The notes under the pieces: model-generated
The model's database searches: none
What the model was told of the DNA's origin: nothing
What the model saw: only the letters and a program-made list of their open reading frames with translations
Made by a program: the position numbers and the translations under genes
Source: Streptomyces prunicolor NBRC 13075
GTDB taxonomy: Bacteria; Actinomycetota; Actinomycetes; Streptomycetales; Streptomycetaceae
Reading direction: 5' to 3'
Length of the DNA stretch: 62,323 nt
NCBI RefSeq assembly: GCF_000367365.1
Contig: NZ_BARF01000012.1
Coordinates: forward strand, 1 to 62,323
Part shown: positions 7,792-16,220 of the stretch, in pieces
How the letters are laid out: each line of letters opens with the position of its first letter
How positions within the stretch are numbered: position 1 is the first letter of the stretch

Positions 7792-8712
7792 ATGAGACAT
7801 ACGTTGTTCACTGCCCTGCTGTTCGGCTTGTTGATCGCGGTGATTCCGGCGGGGCCGGTGGCCGCGGCGCGCGCGGACTGCGGCAAGAACTTTCCGACGC
7901 GGCTGGGCTGTTGGCAGGACGCGCTGGACGACGGGGCCGTGGTCACGGTCTCGCTGAACAAGCCCCTGGGCTTCGACGCCGGCCAGAAGGGCGGCCGGGC
8001 CGCCGTCCGCCGGGACCTCAAGAACCTTCGGGTCCAGGTGCCGGCCGGTGTCCACACCGGGCAGGGCGGCAGCGCGCTGCTGATCCTGGCCGGCCACGCA
8101 CTCGTCGACCGGGACGCCCGGATCGACCGGCTGGACGACAAGACACTGGCCGAACTCCCCACTTGCGTCGGCGACTTGTGCAAGGCGCTCAAGAAGTCCT
8201 CGCTCACCGGCGGCCAACTGATCGACAAGAAGGTGGGCGTCGCCGAACTCGGCGGACACAAGTCCACGGACCACACGCGAGTCCTGCAACTCGCCCTGAC
8301 CGGCGTACTCCTCCTCCTGCTCCTGGCCCTCCTCCTCGCCGTCCGCCGCTCCCGCACCCCGGCGACGGAGATCTCCGCCGAGGAGACCAGCGCCGAGACC
8401 AGCGCCGAGACCAGCGCCGAGACCACCGCCCGACTACGGCCCGTCCCTCCCGCACCGGTCCCCGTCTCCTACGGCCGCCAGGTCGGCCCCCGCCCCGGCC
8501 CGTCCCGAACGGCCGTCGTCCGTACGGCACTTCACCCGCAGGGCTACGTCGAACTCGACCACGTCCTGTACCGCGCGGTATGGGCCGAACCGGACCGGAC
8601 GCCGCCCGTGCCCGGCGCGTACGTCGAGGTCACCGACGCCCACGAACCCGACTCCGACGTCCTGTACGCCTTCCCGCCCGCCGCCCGGCATCACGCCCGC
8701 GGCAGCTCGTGA
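7792..8712 (+). CDS. Secreted/membrane-anchored protein of unknown function with an ETSA repeat
   Basis: 306 residues, function not recognised. A signal peptide covers about residues 1-25 (MRHTLFTALLFGLLIAVIPA, then GPVAAARA). An extracellular domain of about 135 residues with four cysteines (two probable disulfides) follows. A transmembrane segment lies near 166-185 (LALTGVLLLLLLALLLAV), then RRSR as a stop-transfer signal and a cytosolic tail. The tail starts with four near-exact ETSA units coded by a 12-bp tandem repeat and ends in a Tyr/Val-rich segment. It has a GGGGGG ribosome site 5-6 nt before ATG. Its place between a kinase and a vWA protein suggests a membrane sensor or anchor for the signalling set, which is inference. 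Confidence 0.75.
   Translation: MRHTLFTALLFGLLIAVIPAGPVAAARADCGKNFPTRLGCWQDALDDGAVVTVSLNKPLGFDAGQKGGRAAVRRDLKNLRVQVPAGVHTGQGGSALLILAGHALVDRDARIDRLDDKTLAELPTCVGDLCKALKKSSLTGGQLIDKKVGVAELGGHKSTDHTRVLQLALTGVLLLLLLALLLAVRRSRTPATEISAEETSAETSAETSAETTARLRPVPPAPVPVSYGRQVGPRPGPSRTAVVRTALHPQGYVELDHVLYRAVWAEPDRTPPVPGAYVEVTDAHEPDSDVLYAFPPAARHHARGSS
8383..8430 (+). repeat. 12-bp tandem repeat, four units, inside the membrane-protein gene
   Basis: GAGACCAGCGCC repeats three times exactly and a fourth time with one change, in frame, coding ETSA units. Copy-number slippage would keep the reading frame and only change linker length. Confidence 0.85.
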
Positions 8713-8717
8713 CCTCC

Positions 8718-8768
8718 GTACCACCCGTAGTCCCGTACTACCCGTAGTCCCGCACCACCCGTACTCCC
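8718..8768 (+). repeat. 17-bp imperfect tandem repeat, three units
   Basis: Three consecutive units close to GTACCACCCGTAGTCCC fill most of the 83-bp gap before the vWA gene, followed by a partial fourth. They end 17 nt before the AGGAGA ribosome site, so they lie in the leader or promoter. Confidence 0.8.
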
Positions 8769-8795
8769 GTACCGCTCGGTCGACCAGGAGACGCC

Positions 8796-9557
8796 ATGCA
8801 CAGCGAATATCCGCCCACGATGCCGGCGGAGTACGCCGACATCGAGTTCGAGAACAACGCGCAACGGCTGCCGCTCGTGCTGTGCCTCGACACATCGAGT
8901 TCCATGGCGGGCGCGCCCATTCAGTCGCTGAACGACGCGCTCGCCGAGTGGACCCGCGAACTCCACGACGACGTCTCCCTCAGCTACAGCGTCGAGGTCG
9001 CCGTGATCACCTTCGGCGGCCGGGCCGTCGGCGCCTGGCGCGGACCCCAACTCCTCGACCCGCGCGCCCCGTTGAACCCCTTCGTGCCCGCGCACGCCTT
9101 CCAGGCACCCCGGTTCACCGCGTCCGGCGTGACCCTGATGACGGAGGCGCTGGAACTGGCCATGCATGTCGTCGCGGCCCGCAAGGCGGAGCTGCGCGCC
9201 TCCGGACTCCAGTACTACCGCCCGCAGATCTGCCTGGTCACCGACGGCCTCCCCACCGACGCCACCGGCCATATGACCGACTCCTGGCACCGGTTGCTGC
9301 CCGTCCTCGCGGAGGAGCAACAGGCCCGCCGCTTCCGGCTGTACGCGATCGGCGTCGGCGGCATCACGGACCGCGGCGAGCAGGTGCTCCAGGCCTTCGC
9401 GCCGAAGTTCAACGCGCGCATCCAGGGCTTCCCGTTCCGCGAGCTGCTCCAGATGATGTCGGCCAGCGCGAACGCCGAGCAGAAGGGGGCGGGCGACGAG
9501 GTCTTCGAGAAGATCTTCAGCCAGTTCAAAACGCAGCGCCCGGCCTGGGAGAGCTGA
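8796..9557 (+). CDS. vWA-domain protein, TerY-like
   Basis: A 253-residue protein that is almost entirely a von Willebrand factor A domain. The metal-ion-dependent adhesion site is intact: DTSSS at residues 32-36, a threonine in GVTLMTEAL near 113, and TDGLPTD near 145. Length and single-domain form match TerY-like cytosolic vWA proteins. It is preceded by AGGAGA 6 nt upstream and followed after 3 nt by a PP2C-like phosphatase gene, which overlaps a kinase-like gene. This order is the TerY-P triad described by comparative genomics in tellurium/stress-response (Ter) networks. The likely role is a phospho-regulated, metal-dependent protein-binding scaffold. Confidence 0.85.
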   Translation: MHSEYPPTMPAEYADIEFENNAQRLPLVLCLDTSSSMAGAPIQSLNDALAEWTRELHDDVSLSYSVEVAVITFGGRAVGAWRGPQLLDPRAPLNPFVPAHAFQAPRFTASGVTLMTEALELAMHVVAARKAELRASGLQYYRPQICLVTDGLPTDATGHMTDSWHRLLPVLAEEQQARRFRLYAIGVGGITDRGEQVLQAFAPKFNARIQGFPFRELLQMMSASANAEQKGAGDEVFEKIFSQFKTQRPAWES

Positions 9558-9560
9558 GCG

Positions 9561-10352
9561 GTGGCCGACTCGCCCTGGCGCATCCACGGCCTGAGCGTCG
9601 AGGGCTACCGGCACCGCCGTACCGGCACGCCCTGCCAGGACGCCTGCACCTACACGGCCTCGGCATCCGTGTCGGTCCTCGCGGTCGCGGACGGCGCGGG
9701 CAGCCGCCCGCACTCCGACCAAGGGGCCCTGCACGCCGTCGAGTTGGCGGCCGAGCACTTCCGGCGCCGGGCCGCCGCCGCGTCCGGCTGCCCGCCGGGC
9801 GAGGAGGTCCACGAGCTGCTCGCGGACGCCTTCGACGACGTCAGCAAGATCTTCCTGGACACCTACGGCAGCACGGCCCCCGACTACGCGACGACCCTCA
9901 CCGTCGTGGTCCTCACGCCCGGCTGGCTCGGCCATCTCAGCGTCGGCGACGGCTTCGTCGTGGTCCGCGCCGGAACGGAGGACGGGGAACGGCAGTTCCA
10001 CCTGCTCCCGCAGCCGCCCGCCGTCAGCGAGTACAGCAACGAGACCGTCTTCCTCACCTCGCCCGACGCACCCCGCCGACTGCGCACCGACTGCGTGGCG
10101 GACCCGCGCGTCGACGGCGTCCTGCTGTCCACCGACGGCCTCGCGCAGGCCGCCCTGTCCGTCTCCGGCGGCGGCCCGCCCCAGCCCAACACCTCTTTCG
10201 TGGAAGCGGTGTTGGGCTCCCTCGACACCCCGGGCCCGGTGACCGACAAAGCGCACGAGAGCCTCGCCGCCCTCCTCAGGTCGGACCGGCTCACCAGCCT
10301 CAACGCCGACGACAAGACCCTCCTGCGGGCCGTGCGCGCGGTGACGCCATGA
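9561..10352 (+). CDS. PP2C-family serine/threonine phosphatase of the TerY-P-like triad
   Basis: 263 residues. PP2C/PPM fold with metal-binding motifs: an early aspartate in TPCQDACTY, VADGAGSRPHSDQGA near residue 41, TLTVVVLTPGWLGHLSVGDG near 112, and LLSTDGLAQ near 190. The protein is shorter and more divergent than housekeeping PP2C, as expected of PP2C_2-type triad members. It starts at GTG 9561, 3 nt after the vWA gene, and its stop overlaps the next start by ATGA, so the three proteins are probably made in balance. Its probable role is to reverse the phosphorylation set by the neighbouring kinase(s) on the vWA partner or others. Confidence 0.85.
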   Translation: MADSPWRIHGLSVEGYRHRRTGTPCQDACTYTASASVSVLAVADGAGSRPHSDQGALHAVELAAEHFRRRAAAASGCPPGEEVHELLADAFDDVSKIFLDTYGSTAPDYATTLTVVVLTPGWLGHLSVGDGFVVVRAGTEDGERQFHLLPQPPAVSEYSNETVFLTSPDAPRRLRTDCVADPRVDGVLLSTDGLAQAALSVSGGGPPQPNTSFVEAVLGSLDTPGPVTDKAHESLAALLRSDRLTSLNADDKTLLRAVRAVTP

Positions 10353-11509
10353 CCGGCCGCACCGTCCACCTGGACGGCAAGCCCGTCACCCTCGCCGAAC
10401 TCCCGCTCAAGGGCGGCGGACAGGCGGCCGTCTTCCCCGTCGAGGGCGACGACACGATCGTCGTCAAGCTCTACCGAGACCGCCCAGGACCGGACTTGGA
10501 ACGCCGCCTGGCCCGCATGCTCACGATGTCCCCGCTGACGGCCCGCCCCACCGACGCCAACCAGCCCCCCGAACTCGCCTGGCCCACCGCCATGGCCCGC
10601 AGCCCCGAGGGCGAGTTCCTCGGCTACGCCATGCGCCGCTTCGGCGAACCCCAACACGTCCAGCTGGTAGGCCTGTTCACCCGCGCCCAGCGCCTCCGCC
10701 TCTTCAACGACCGCGCGGACTGGCGCTTCCTGCTCGGCGTCGCCTGGAACCTCGCCTTCATGACGGCCCGCATGCACTACGACCACCTCGTCATCGGCGA
10801 CTTCTCGTCGAGCAACGTCGTCGTGGACGCCAACGGCTTCGTCACGTTCCTCGACTGCGACTCCATCGCCTTCACCGACCCGGTCACCGGCGAGCCCTTC
10901 CCGTGCCTGATGCACACCACCGACTACTCCTCACCGGAACGCCAGTCGGGCGCCGCGGCCACCGAGGAGAGCGACAACTTCGCGCTGGCGGTGCTGATCT
11001 ACCAGCTCCTCACGGCAGGCAACCACCCCTTCGGTGGCGTCCCGCACGACAGCACCCCCGAGTCGACGGTCAAGGACAACATCGCCGCGAGCGTCTCCTA
11101 CGTCGTCCGCCCCGAGGCGGTCGTCATCCCACGCGGCACCGTCGACCCCTCGGTCCTCCCGCCGGGCCTCCTCACCCTGGCCCACACGGCGTTCGGCGCG
11201 GGCGTCCACGCACCGTCCGCCCGCCCCACCCCGGAGGTCTGGCTACGCGCCCTCGACCAGGAGCGTTCCAGGGTCCAGCTCTGCCGGACCCGCCCCCTGC
11301 ACGCCTACGGTTCCCACCTCCCGACCTGCCCGTGGTGCACGCGGGCGGCGGTGACGGGACACGACGCGTTCAACCTGCCGGTACGGCCGACGATCCCGGC
11401 GCCTTCCGCAACCCCACAGGCGCAGGAGCACCGCTTCGGCCTCCTGAAAGTGCTCGGCGTACTGCTCCTGGTCGTCCTGGTCCTGATCGTGCTGGGTCAC
11501 CTGTCCTGA
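10349..11509 (+). CDS. Atypical protein kinase-like protein of the TerY-P-like triad, C-terminal membrane anchor
   Basis: 386 residues, start ATG 10349 overlapping the phosphatase stop. Divergent kinase fold: ATP lysine in TIVVKLYRD, catalytic loop HYDHLVIGDFSSSNVVV (HGD-type rather than HRD) near residue 147, and FLDCDSIAF in place of DFG, a D-C-D variant. YSSPERQSG forms the activation-segment end. After the kinase part (about 1-310) comes a short Cys pair (CPWC, plus an earlier Cys) resembling half a zinc ribbon. A C-terminal transmembrane helix follows (LLKVLGVLLLVVLVLIVLGH). It is probably active, with the D-x-D pair binding metal, but this needs assay. Its 3' end overlaps the convergent gene by 13 nt. 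Confidence 0.82.
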   Translation: MTGRTVHLDGKPVTLAELPLKGGGQAAVFPVEGDDTIVVKLYRDRPGPDLERRLARMLTMSPLTARPTDANQPPELAWPTAMARSPEGEFLGYAMRRFGEPQHVQLVGLFTRAQRLRLFNDRADWRFLLGVAWNLAFMTARMHYDHLVIGDFSSSNVVVDANGFVTFLDCDSIAFTDPVTGEPFPCLMHTTDYSSPERQSGAAATEESDNFALAVLIYQLLTAGNHPFGGVPHDSTPESTVKDNIAASVSYVVRPEAVVIPRGTVDPSVLPPGLLTLAHTAFGAGVHAPSARPTPEVWLRALDQERSRVQLCRTRPLHAYGSHLPTCPWCTRAAVTGHDAFNLPVRPTIPAPSATPQAQEHRFGLLKVLGVLLLVVLVLIVLGHLS

Positions 11510-12108
11510 GAACGCCCGCGCTCCTCCAGGAACCGGGTGTGCGTCTCCTGCCGCCGCTCCTCGGCCTCGCGAAGTCCTCTCGCCAACCCCCGCGCCTCCT
11601 CCTGAAGCACCGTCAACTGCCGTTCCAGGTGCCGCTCAGGGGGTTCGGCACCGGGCGCCAGCCGCGTCCACCACCGCGTCCGTACGAACGTGTCCACCGC
11701 CTCCGGTACGTCCTGCCGGACCGCCCGCGACAGGATGTGCACGCCCTCCGGGTCCTGCGCGAGATCGTGCGTGACCTGCGGATCGAGGAGCCCGGCGAGG
11801 AGTTGGGTCAGCTCGGTGAGCCGACCGGCGGCGGCAGGCGGCAGCTCGACGTCCGCCAGATAGCCGCCGAGCTTCTCGAAGTCGTCGCGCAGTTCCTCCA
11901 GTTGGGCGGAGGGGTCCGGGAAGTCGGGCAGCGCCGGCCGCTCCGGCGGGGCGATCAGCGCACCCGCGCCGTACAGCCCCACGACCACGACCGGCCAGTA
12001 CGGCCCCGCCACCCCCACGAACGTCAGCACCAGCCCGACGAGTCCGCACGCGCTGCCGGTGAGATTCTTGCGGGACTCCAAGTAACCCAGAAACCTACTG
12101 GTAGCCAC
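11497..12108 (-). CDS. Small membrane protein with a helical cytosolic tail, last gene of the TelA operon
   Basis: 203 residues, function not recognised. Two hydrophobic segments near the N-terminus (about 15-50: SACGLVGLVLTFVGVAGPYW, PVVVVGLYGAGALIA) form a hairpin in the membrane. They are followed by a charged, mostly helical domain with a C-terminal coiled-coil-like stretch rich in Glu/Arg. Its start overlaps the end of the binding protein-vWA fusion gene by 14 nt, so it is the fourth gene of that operon. Its own end overlaps the convergent kinase-like gene by 13 nt. In TelA neighbourhoods such a protein could be a membrane partner, which is inference from context. Confidence 0.75.
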   Translation of the reverse strand: MATSRFLGYLESRKNLTGSACGLVGLVLTFVGVAGPYWPVVVVGLYGAGALIAPPERPALPDFPDPSAQLEELRDDFEKLGGYLADVELPPAAAGRLTELTQLLAGLLDPQVTHDLAQDPEGVHILSRAVRQDVPEAVDTFVRTRWWTRLAPGAEPPERHLERQLTVLQEEARGLARGLREAEERRQETHTRFLEERGRSQDR

Positions 12109-13636
12109 GGATCTCCTCGAAGGCGCCGTCCAGCGAGCCCTGTTGGGCGTCGAAGAGCCGGCCGCCGGTCAGCTCGGCGATGTGCTGGAGCTCCGCCTTG
12201 TCCGAATCGCCGAAGAGAATGGGGAAGACGGGTATCTCCCGCTGCGTGGCGGGGAGTTGCCGGTAGAAGCCGTCGAACTCCTCCGCCTTGGCGCCGGTCG
12301 TGTTCTCGCCGTCGGTCATCAGCACGATCGAGGTGAACGTGTCGCGGCCGGTGCCGAGATGCTCGTACGCCTTCTCCAGGGAGGCGTAGATGGCGGTGTC
12401 CCCGTCGGCGCTGAGTGCCTTGGTGTCCGCGCGGATGGCATCGAGCCCGGCCTGCGGGTTACTCGGACTCACCACATGCGTCTTCACGCTCTTCACCCCC
12501 GACCCGAACGGCATCAGCGTGACCTCCTCGCGCTGCCGGAAGTCGCCGGTCAGATCGGTGAGGGCCTTCTTCAGCCGGGACAGCCGGTCGCCGTCCATCG
12601 AGCCCGAGGTGTCGAGGACGTATACCGTCCGCGACGGCCGGCGCAGCTTGTTCTCGTACGAGTCGAGGAGCCCGTCGGCGACGGACTGGCTGCCGGGGAA
12701 CGGGAGTTCACGCCGTCGGCTGGTGTCCAGGCCGGACGCGGGCGGCACGGAGGGGACGACCGGGCGGCGGTGCGTGCGGGTGGTGATGAGCCGCTGGACG
12801 GCGTCCGTGCGCAGGTCCGCCGTCACGCGCCGGACGTTCTCGCGGGTCGTGGCGTCCGTCGAGGCGAGGGAGGTCAAGGGGTAGTCGGCGGTGACGACTC
12901 CGTCGCTCGGGCGGATCACGGTCAGGCCCGGGATGCCCTTGAGGACGGACTCGTAGTTGAGCAACGCGTCGACGTTTCCCCGGCGTTGATAGGCGGTCGC
13001 CAGCCAGCCCGAGGAACCCGAGGTCAGCTTCTGCCCCTTGAAGAACTCCTTCAGTCGGGGAGTCGCCTTGGTGACATCCGCGTCGGTGAGCGCCGACTGG
13101 GCGCCGGAGAGGGCGGAGGCGACCGAGATGAGGGTCGAGAAACCGGAGTTGGAGCGGGCCGGGTCCGTCATGCCGTAGGTCAACTTGCCGTCCTGGACGG
13201 CCTGTTCGATCTGCGACCAGGTCACCTCGTCGGGCGTCCAGCCCAGTGCCGTGACGGTGGCCGTCTTCACACCGATCGCGACCGGGCTGGACATGATCGG
13301 GGTCTCGGACACGACCTTCTTCGCCGCGTCGGGCCGTAGCCGCAGATAGTCGTTCGACGACAGCCACAGCGCGTCGTACTGCCCGTCGACCTTGCCCTTC
13401 GCCAACAGGTCCACGGCATCCAGGGTGCCCATGTAGGTGGGGCGGATGGTGATGCCGGTGTCCTTGCGGACCTGCTCGAACACCGGGGTCATGTCGCTGA
13501 GTTCGCTGGAGGCGAGGACGCGGAGGGTTCCGGGACGGGGCGCGTTGTCGGTTTCGGCCTTCGTGTCATGTGCCGCCGACGTGCACGCGGTCAACAGGGC
13601 GGCGGTACCGAGCGCGAGGGCGAGAAGGCGTCTCAT
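12095..13636 (-). CDS. Lipoprotein: solute-binding-like domain fused to a vWA domain
   Basis: 513 residues from ATG 13636, which overlaps the TelA stop (ATGA). A lipoprotein signal ends in LLTAC (Cys18). Residues about 35-320 form a periplasmic-binding-protein-like domain (LRVLASSELSDMTPVFEQVR; DPARSNSGFSTLISVASALS). Residues about 345-510 form a vWA domain with an intact metal site: DTSGSMDGDRL, a central threonine in GDTAIYASLEKA, and LMTDGEN. The protein should sit outside the membrane. Solute-binding and vWA fusions of this type occur next to TelA genes; ligand and partners are unknown. Confidence 0.85.
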   Translation of the reverse strand: MRRLLALALGTAALLTACTSAAHDTKAETDNAPRPGTLRVLASSELSDMTPVFEQVRKDTGITIRPTYMGTLDAVDLLAKGKVDGQYDALWLSSNDYLRLRPDAAKKVVSETPIMSSPVAIGVKTATVTALGWTPDEVTWSQIEQAVQDGKLTYGMTDPARSNSGFSTLISVASALSGAQSALTDADVTKATPRLKEFFKGQKLTSGSSGWLATAYQRRGNVDALLNYESVLKGIPGLTVIRPSDGVVTADYPLTSLASTDATTRENVRRVTADLRTDAVQRLITTRTHRRPVVPSVPPASGLDTSRRRELPFPGSQSVADGLLDSYENKLRRPSRTVYVLDTSGSMDGDRLSRLKKALTDLTGDFRQREEVTLMPFGSGVKSVKTHVVSPSNPQAGLDAIRADTKALSADGDTAIYASLEKAYEHLGTGRDTFTSIVLMTDGENTTGAKAEEFDGFYRQLPATQREIPVFPILFGDSDKAELQHIAELTGGRLFDAQQGSLDGAFEEIRGYQ

Positions 13637-14850
13637 CCGAGGCCACCCTCCAGCGCACTCTGCGACCGGCTGCGCTCCAAGTACGTGCCGGCGTTCTGGA
13701 GTTCGGAGGTCAGGGACTCGACGGTCGCGGCCATCACCTCGGTCGCCTGGACCTTGTAGGTGTCGATGGCGTCGAGGGTGCGGTAGATCTGCTGGAAGGC
13801 GGTGCGGAGGGTCTCCGCGCCCACCGCCGGGTCGGCCGCGATGCGTTGGATCTCGCCGCTCTGGGTGGAGAGCATCTCGGCGTTGCCCCGGATGAGGTCC
13901 TCGGTCGTACCGCGCAGGGCGTTGACCTGGTCGACGACCTTGCGCTGGTTGTCGAGCGCGGAGGCGAGCATGACCGAGATCCGGAGGGCGGAGACGGTGG
14001 TCGTGGCCGCCCGATCCACCCCCTTGATCAACTCGTCGTTGTTGCGCCGTACGACATCCATCGCCAAGTAGCCCTGCGCGCACACCGCGAGCTGGGTCAG
14101 CAGGTCCTGGTGCTTCTGCCGGACCGGGAAGAGGACGTCCGCGCGCAGGGTGTCGGCCTGGCTCGGGTCGGAGGCCTCGACGCCGGTGATGTGCTGCTCG
14201 ACGGCCGTGTCGAGGGCCTGGGTGAGGACGACGTACTCCTGCAACTTGCCCATGGTCTCCCAGAGGCGGACCCGCTCGGTCTGCAACGCGGCGTTGTCGC
14301 GCCGGAGTTCGTCCTGGCCGCCGCGCAGCGAGCCCACGATCTTGTTGAGAGTCCCCTGCGCGGAGGCGTACTTGGCGACGTGGTCGCGCAGCTTGTTGCC
14401 GCCCGGGAGCCGGGACAGGAACTTCCGCCCCTTGGAGGCGGACAGATCACGCGGGTCCAAGTCCTCGACCACGCGCCGGAGTTCGACGAGCGACCCGGCG
14501 ACCTGCGCCTGTGCGTCCCCGCCCTTGGACGGCAGACTCCGCACCGTCCGCTCCAGCATCCGGTTGGACTGCGCGGTGGCGGTACGCATCTCACCGGCGC
14601 CGAGCGCACTGATCTCCCCGACCTTGCCCGCGAATTCGGGCGACCGGGCATCGAGGGAGGCAAGCCCTTCGACGTAGGCGGCGGCCTTGCGATCCATGTC
14701 CGTACGGACGTTGTCGTCGACGGGCACGAGCCCGCCGGCCTTCTCCCTCGGAACGGGCTTCACGGCCTCCGGCGGGGTGAGGGTGAAGACGTCGTCCCCG
14801 CTGAGGGTGTGCTCACTGCTGTTCTGACTGGTATTGAAGCTGCTGCTCAT
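13633..14850 (-). CDS. telA: TelA/KlaA-family toxic anion resistance protein
   Basis: 405 residues, the normal length for TelA. The protein is soluble, almost all helical, and rich in coiled coil, with family-typical segments LRDHVAKYASAQGTLNKIVG, then MGKLQEYVVLTQALDTAVEQ, and RISVMLASALDNQRKVVDQV. TelA proteins were named for tellurite resistance but are widespread stress proteins without a known reaction. Upstream, 18 nt away, is a binding-protein-like gene; downstream the lipoprotein-vWA gene overlaps by 4 nt. The operon faces the vWA-PP2C-kinase trio tail-to-tail, and both modules belong to the Ter stress network. Confidence 0.9.
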   Translation of the reverse strand: MSSSFNTSQNSSEHTLSGDDVFTLTPPEAVKPVPREKAGGLVPVDDNVRTDMDRKAAAYVEGLASLDARSPEFAGKVGEISALGAGEMRTATAQSNRMLERTVRSLPSKGGDAQAQVAGSLVELRRVVEDLDPRDLSASKGRKFLSRLPGGNKLRDHVAKYASAQGTLNKIVGSLRGGQDELRRDNAALQTERVRLWETMGKLQEYVVLTQALDTAVEQHITGVEASDPSQADTLRADVLFPVRQKHQDLLTQLAVCAQGYLAMDVVRRNNDELIKGVDRAATTTVSALRISVMLASALDNQRKVVDQVNALRGTTEDLIRGNAEMLSTQSGEIQRIAADPAVGAETLRTAFQQIYRTLDAIDTYKVQATEVMAATVESLTSELQNAGTYLERSRSQSALEGGLG

Positions 14851-14868
14851 ATTGGTTGGTCCCCCCGT

Positions 14869-15978
14869 TCAACCGCGCGCCCGGCGCGCCATGTCGTGCA
14901 GCACCTTCGAGGTGGGCACGGGCGCCTGCCGGACGCCGGTCAGCGTCTGGTTGAGATAGCTGGAGTGGGCGGCGGTGGCCGCGACGAACTCGGCGGTGTC
15001 CCCCTGCGGCCGGAACCCGTGCCGTACTGCGAGCTTGCGCAACGCCGGGTCACTGCTGAGGAGTTGACCGAGTTCACGGCCCTCCGGAGTGAGCGGTACG
15101 ACGGTGTGGTCGCTGTTGGCCGTGGTGTCCGGGTAGAGCACGACGAGGTCGCCGACCGGCTGCTTGTCGAGGAGCAGCGAGGCCACCTGGGACTCGTAGA
15201 CGAGGACCAGCGGATTGCCGGCGCCGCTGATGAAATCCCTGAACGGCGCGTCGGAGCTGGACTGTTGGGCGCCCTGCACGCTGATCAGCTTGTGCATCAG
15301 GGGCGCGGTGCGGTCGACGTCGGCGCTACTGGCCGCCACCCGCCCGCCGTTGGCGACGTAGGAGGCGGCGGCGAGGTACAAGGCCCCCGAGTTGGAGGTC
15401 TCGGGGTCGGTGGTGGCGATGTAGAGGGTGCCGGTCAACTCCCCATGTTTCGAGGCCCCCTTGAGCTGCTGCCACGTCCGATCGTCCTTGGCCGCATCGA
15501 GATAGGCGCCCATCTTCAGCGTGCCGCGGTCCTGGCTCTTGTCCAGCGTGGCGAGCCCGTTGTCCGCGAGGACCTGGGCGGCGCTGCGGTGGGCCACGAC
15601 GACGAGGGGCGAGTAGAAGGGCCGCGGCAAGGGCTGTTGGACCTTGTACTTGGCGGCGAGCGCGTCGGCCGGCGCCTGACTGGAGGGAAAGGCGAAGTCG
15701 TACCCCTTGAGGTCCAGCCCCTCCATGGCCCAGGACCCGGAGGTCTCCGTCTTCACGGTGAAGCCCTTGGCGGCGAGGGCCTTCACCACATCGGGATCGG
15801 CGAAGAAGTCCGCCTTCTCCGAACCGATCACACCACGCACGGTCTTCGTTGCCGTGCCCTTGTCCCCGTTGTCCCGGCCCGCTACGACGGCTGCCACCAC
15901 TCCGCCGATCAGCAACACCGCGAGGACGATTCCCGCGATACGTCTCACGAGAGGCAGCGTGCTCGCGGAACCCAACAT
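14869..15978 (-). CDS. Membrane-anchored solute-binding-like protein, first gene of the TelA operon
   Basis: 369 residues. A hydrophobic segment at about 13-35 (IAGIVLAVLLIGGVVAAVVA) anchors it, with no lipobox Cys. The rest has the look of a type II periplasmic binding domain: VRGVIGSEKADFFADPDVVK, FAFPSSQAPADALAAK, TTDPETSNSGALYLAAASYV. The SNSG motif also occurs in the fused protein two genes on, so the two are probably distant paralogues. No transporter permease or ATPase is nearby, so a sensing role is more likely than uptake. ATG 15978 is used; the GGGGA site is very close to it, so the start is not certain. Confidence 0.75.
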   Translation of the reverse strand: MLGSASTLPLVRRIAGIVLAVLLIGGVVAAVVAGRDNGDKGTATKTVRGVIGSEKADFFADPDVVKALAAKGFTVKTETSGSWAMEGLDLKGYDFAFPSSQAPADALAAKYKVQQPLPRPFYSPLVVVAHRSAAQVLADNGLATLDKSQDRGTLKMGAYLDAAKDDRTWQQLKGASKHGELTGTLYIATTDPETSNSGALYLAAASYVANGGRVAASSADVDRTAPLMHKLISVQGAQQSSSDAPFRDFISGAGNPLVLVYESQVASLLLDKQPVGDLVVLYPDTTANSDHTVVPLTPEGRELGQLLSSDPALRKLAVRHGFRPQGDTAEFVAATAAHSSYLNQTLTGVRQAPVPTSKVLHDMARRARG

Positions 15979-16051
15979 TCCCCGAGGAAAGGGATGAACG
16001 GAGGGTGTCGGAGCGGTCCCGGATCAACACGGGTCGACTGCAATGCCCCTT

Positions 16052-16178
16052 CTTTTAGGGGCGCGGGGCTGTATCGATATGCGGCTCCGCCGCGTGGGCG
16101 CGACCAGCCATAGCGGACGCGCACCCGTGGCTTTTAGGGGCGCGGGGAACTGCGCGACCAGCCACAGCGGGCGCGCAC
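16052..16178. repeat. Two copies of a common Streptomyces intergenic repeat
   Basis: CTTTTAGGGGCGCGGGG occurs at 16052-16068 and 16131-16147. Each copy is followed by a GCGCGACCAGCCA(C/T)AGCGG-type block ending at 16123 and 16178. The first copy is longer by a GC-rich fold-back. This element type is scattered between genes in many Streptomyces; its function is not established. It fills most of the 242-bp gap between the TelA operon promoter and the next gene. Confidence 0.7.
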
Positions 16179-16220
16179 TCGCAAGACAATAGAACCCCTA
16201 CGGCGATAAGGCGCGACAGC

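Noticed and set aside
16052..16178. CRISPR-like repeat
   Set aside because: Only two copies with unlike lengths between them. It matches the known intergenic repeat type instead.
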